Below, piece after piece: positions 63,186-64,000 of a stretch of 64,000 nucleotides of DNA. The notes beneath the pieces are model-generated. The model was given only the letters and a program-made list of their open reading frames with translations. It was not told the origin of the DNA and searched no databases. Every line of letters begins with the position of its first letter. Position 1 is the stretch's first letter. Origin of the DNA: Kiloniellaceae bacterium (lineage in GTDB: Bacteria > Pseudomonadota > Alphaproteobacteria > Kiloniellales > J153); NCBI GenBank assembly GCA_021776135.1, contig JAJFGL010000036.1:62001-126000 (forward strand), given 5' to 3'. The position numbers and the translations under genes are program-made.

Positions 63186-64000
63186 GTGTCTGAAAGCGAT
63201 ACGCCAATCCGCCTGCCGGTTCGCGGCAGCGTCCTGATCGCGAACGCGCCCGAGGGCTTCGATGCTCTTTTGCTCGCGGACATGGCCGCCGGCCGGCCCC
63301 AAACATGTCACCTGCATGTGGCCCGCGACGAGGTCCGCATGACCCGCTTGATCGAGACGCTGCGTTTCTTCGCGCCGGAGATGGAAGTCTTGGCCATGCC
63401 GGCCTGGGATTGCCTGCCCTACGACCGGGTCGGCCCCCACCGCGATGTTCTCTCGCGCCGGATCGATACCCTGACCCGCTTGTTGGAGCCGCTTGCCGCC
63501 GGCGCGGCGGGCCGGGTCGCGGTGACCACGGTCAGCGCGCTTTTGCAGCGGGTGCCGCCGCGCGCGGCCTTCGCGGGCAAGGTTCTGGACGGGCGGGCAG
63601 GAACGGCGTTTCCGCTCGACGCCCTCATCGGTTACCTGAACCACAATGGCTATTTCCGGGCCGAAACGGTCGGCGAACCGGGCGAATACGCCTTGCGCGG
63701 CGGTATCGTCGATGTATTCCCGCCGGGCGCCGAGCAGCCTCTGCGTCTCGATCTTTTCGGCGACGATCTGGAAACCATCCGCGGTTTCGATCCGCTTAGT
63801 CAACGCACCACCGGTACCCACGACGGCTTCCGCCTGAAGCCGGTCAGCGAGGTGGTTCTGGATGCCGCCTCGATCAAGCGCTTCCGCACCGGCTACGTCG
63901 CCGCCTTTGGGACCCCGCGCGGCGAGGATACCCTCTATGAAGCGATCAGCGCCGGGCGTGTGCATCCGGGCATGGAACACTGGCTGCCGCTTTTTTTCGA
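63186..64000 (+). CDS. mfd: transcription-repair coupling factor Mfd (5' part)
   Basis: The gene begins with GTG 63186 (or TTG 63180) directly after sdhE and runs off the window. The visible 271 residues form the UvrB-like domains 1a/2: MPAWDCLPYDRVGPHRDVLS, RRIDTLTRLL and GYFRAETVGEPGEYALRGGI, then VDVFPPGAEQPLRLDLFGDD. The full protein would have about 1150 residues and would remove stalled RNA polymerase at DNA lesions while recruiting UvrA. Confidence 0.94.
   Translation, partial: MSESDTPIRLPVRGSVLIANAPEGFDALLLADMAAGRPQTCHLHVARDEVRMTRLIETLRFFAPEMEVLAMPAWDCLPYDRVGPHRDVLSRRIDTLTRLLEPLAAGAAGRVAVTTVSALLQRVPPRAAFAGKVLDGRAGTAFPLDALIGYLNHNGYFRAETVGEPGEYALRGGIVDVFPPGAEQPLRLDLFGDDLETIRGFDPLSQRTTGTHDGFRLKPVSEVVLDAASIKRFRTGYVAAFGTPRGEDTLYEAISAGRVHPGMEHWLPLFF

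Overview
The window is GC-rich chromosomal DNA of an alphaproteobacterium, most likely of Rhodospirillales type. I infer this from the recG / sdhE / mfd neighbourhood at the right end, the DUF938, DUF4197 and DUF502 proteins, an FNR/FixK-type regulatory motif, and the overall protein character. The species cannot be named from the sequence.

Region 1 (1-34 kb) looks like a low-oxygen or energy-stress survival module. It holds a complete N-type (alternative) rotary ATPase operon in the diagnostic order atpDCQRBEFAG, followed by a ferric-reductase-like flavocytochrome. It also holds a three-gene efflux ABC system, a site-2 protease with CBS domains, three universal stress proteins, a Lon-family protease, nicotinate phosphoribosyltransferase, and a branched-chain keto acid dehydrogenase / leucine dehydrogenase / acyl-CoA ligase set. 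Three perfect FNR/FixK-type palindromes (TTGAY-N4-RTCAA) lie 62-76 bp upstream of atpD, the divergent lon / pncB pair, and the usp gene that heads the keto acid operon. A fourth site with one mismatch precedes the ABC system. They suggest one regulator controls the whole block.

Region 2 (34.2-50.5 kb) is accessory DNA. It starts with a frameshifted secreted protein and a complete tyrosine integrase, next to a displaced 3' fragment of a tRNA-Lys(TTT) gene. A 331-bp block made of this tRNA fragment plus the 3' end of an EamA transporter gene is present twice, at 36.1 and 50.2 kb, with about 97% identity. A second, truncated integrase lies beside the right copy. Between the copies are a cyclase/TPR gene with two frameshifts, an Old Yellow Enzyme gene with an ArsR repressor and shared palindromic operators, and a short-chain amide operon. 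That operon comprises AmiC-like and AmiR-like (ANTAR) regulators, a five-gene branched-chain/urea-type ABC importer and a formamidase/acetamidase. It is preceded by a leader with a hexaloop hairpin that overlaps a Rho-independent terminator, the architecture expected for ANTAR antitermination.

Region 3 (50.2-64 kb) looks like core chromosome: an EamA transporter, small and housekeeping proteins, a cyclopropane fatty acid synthase, two tRNA-Leu genes, a type III polyketide synthase with a methyltransferase, a tandem DUF502 protein, recG, DUF4197, sdhE and the start of mfd. A 271-bp palindromic MITE-like element is inserted a few bases upstream of the recG start, between recG and the DUF4197 gene.
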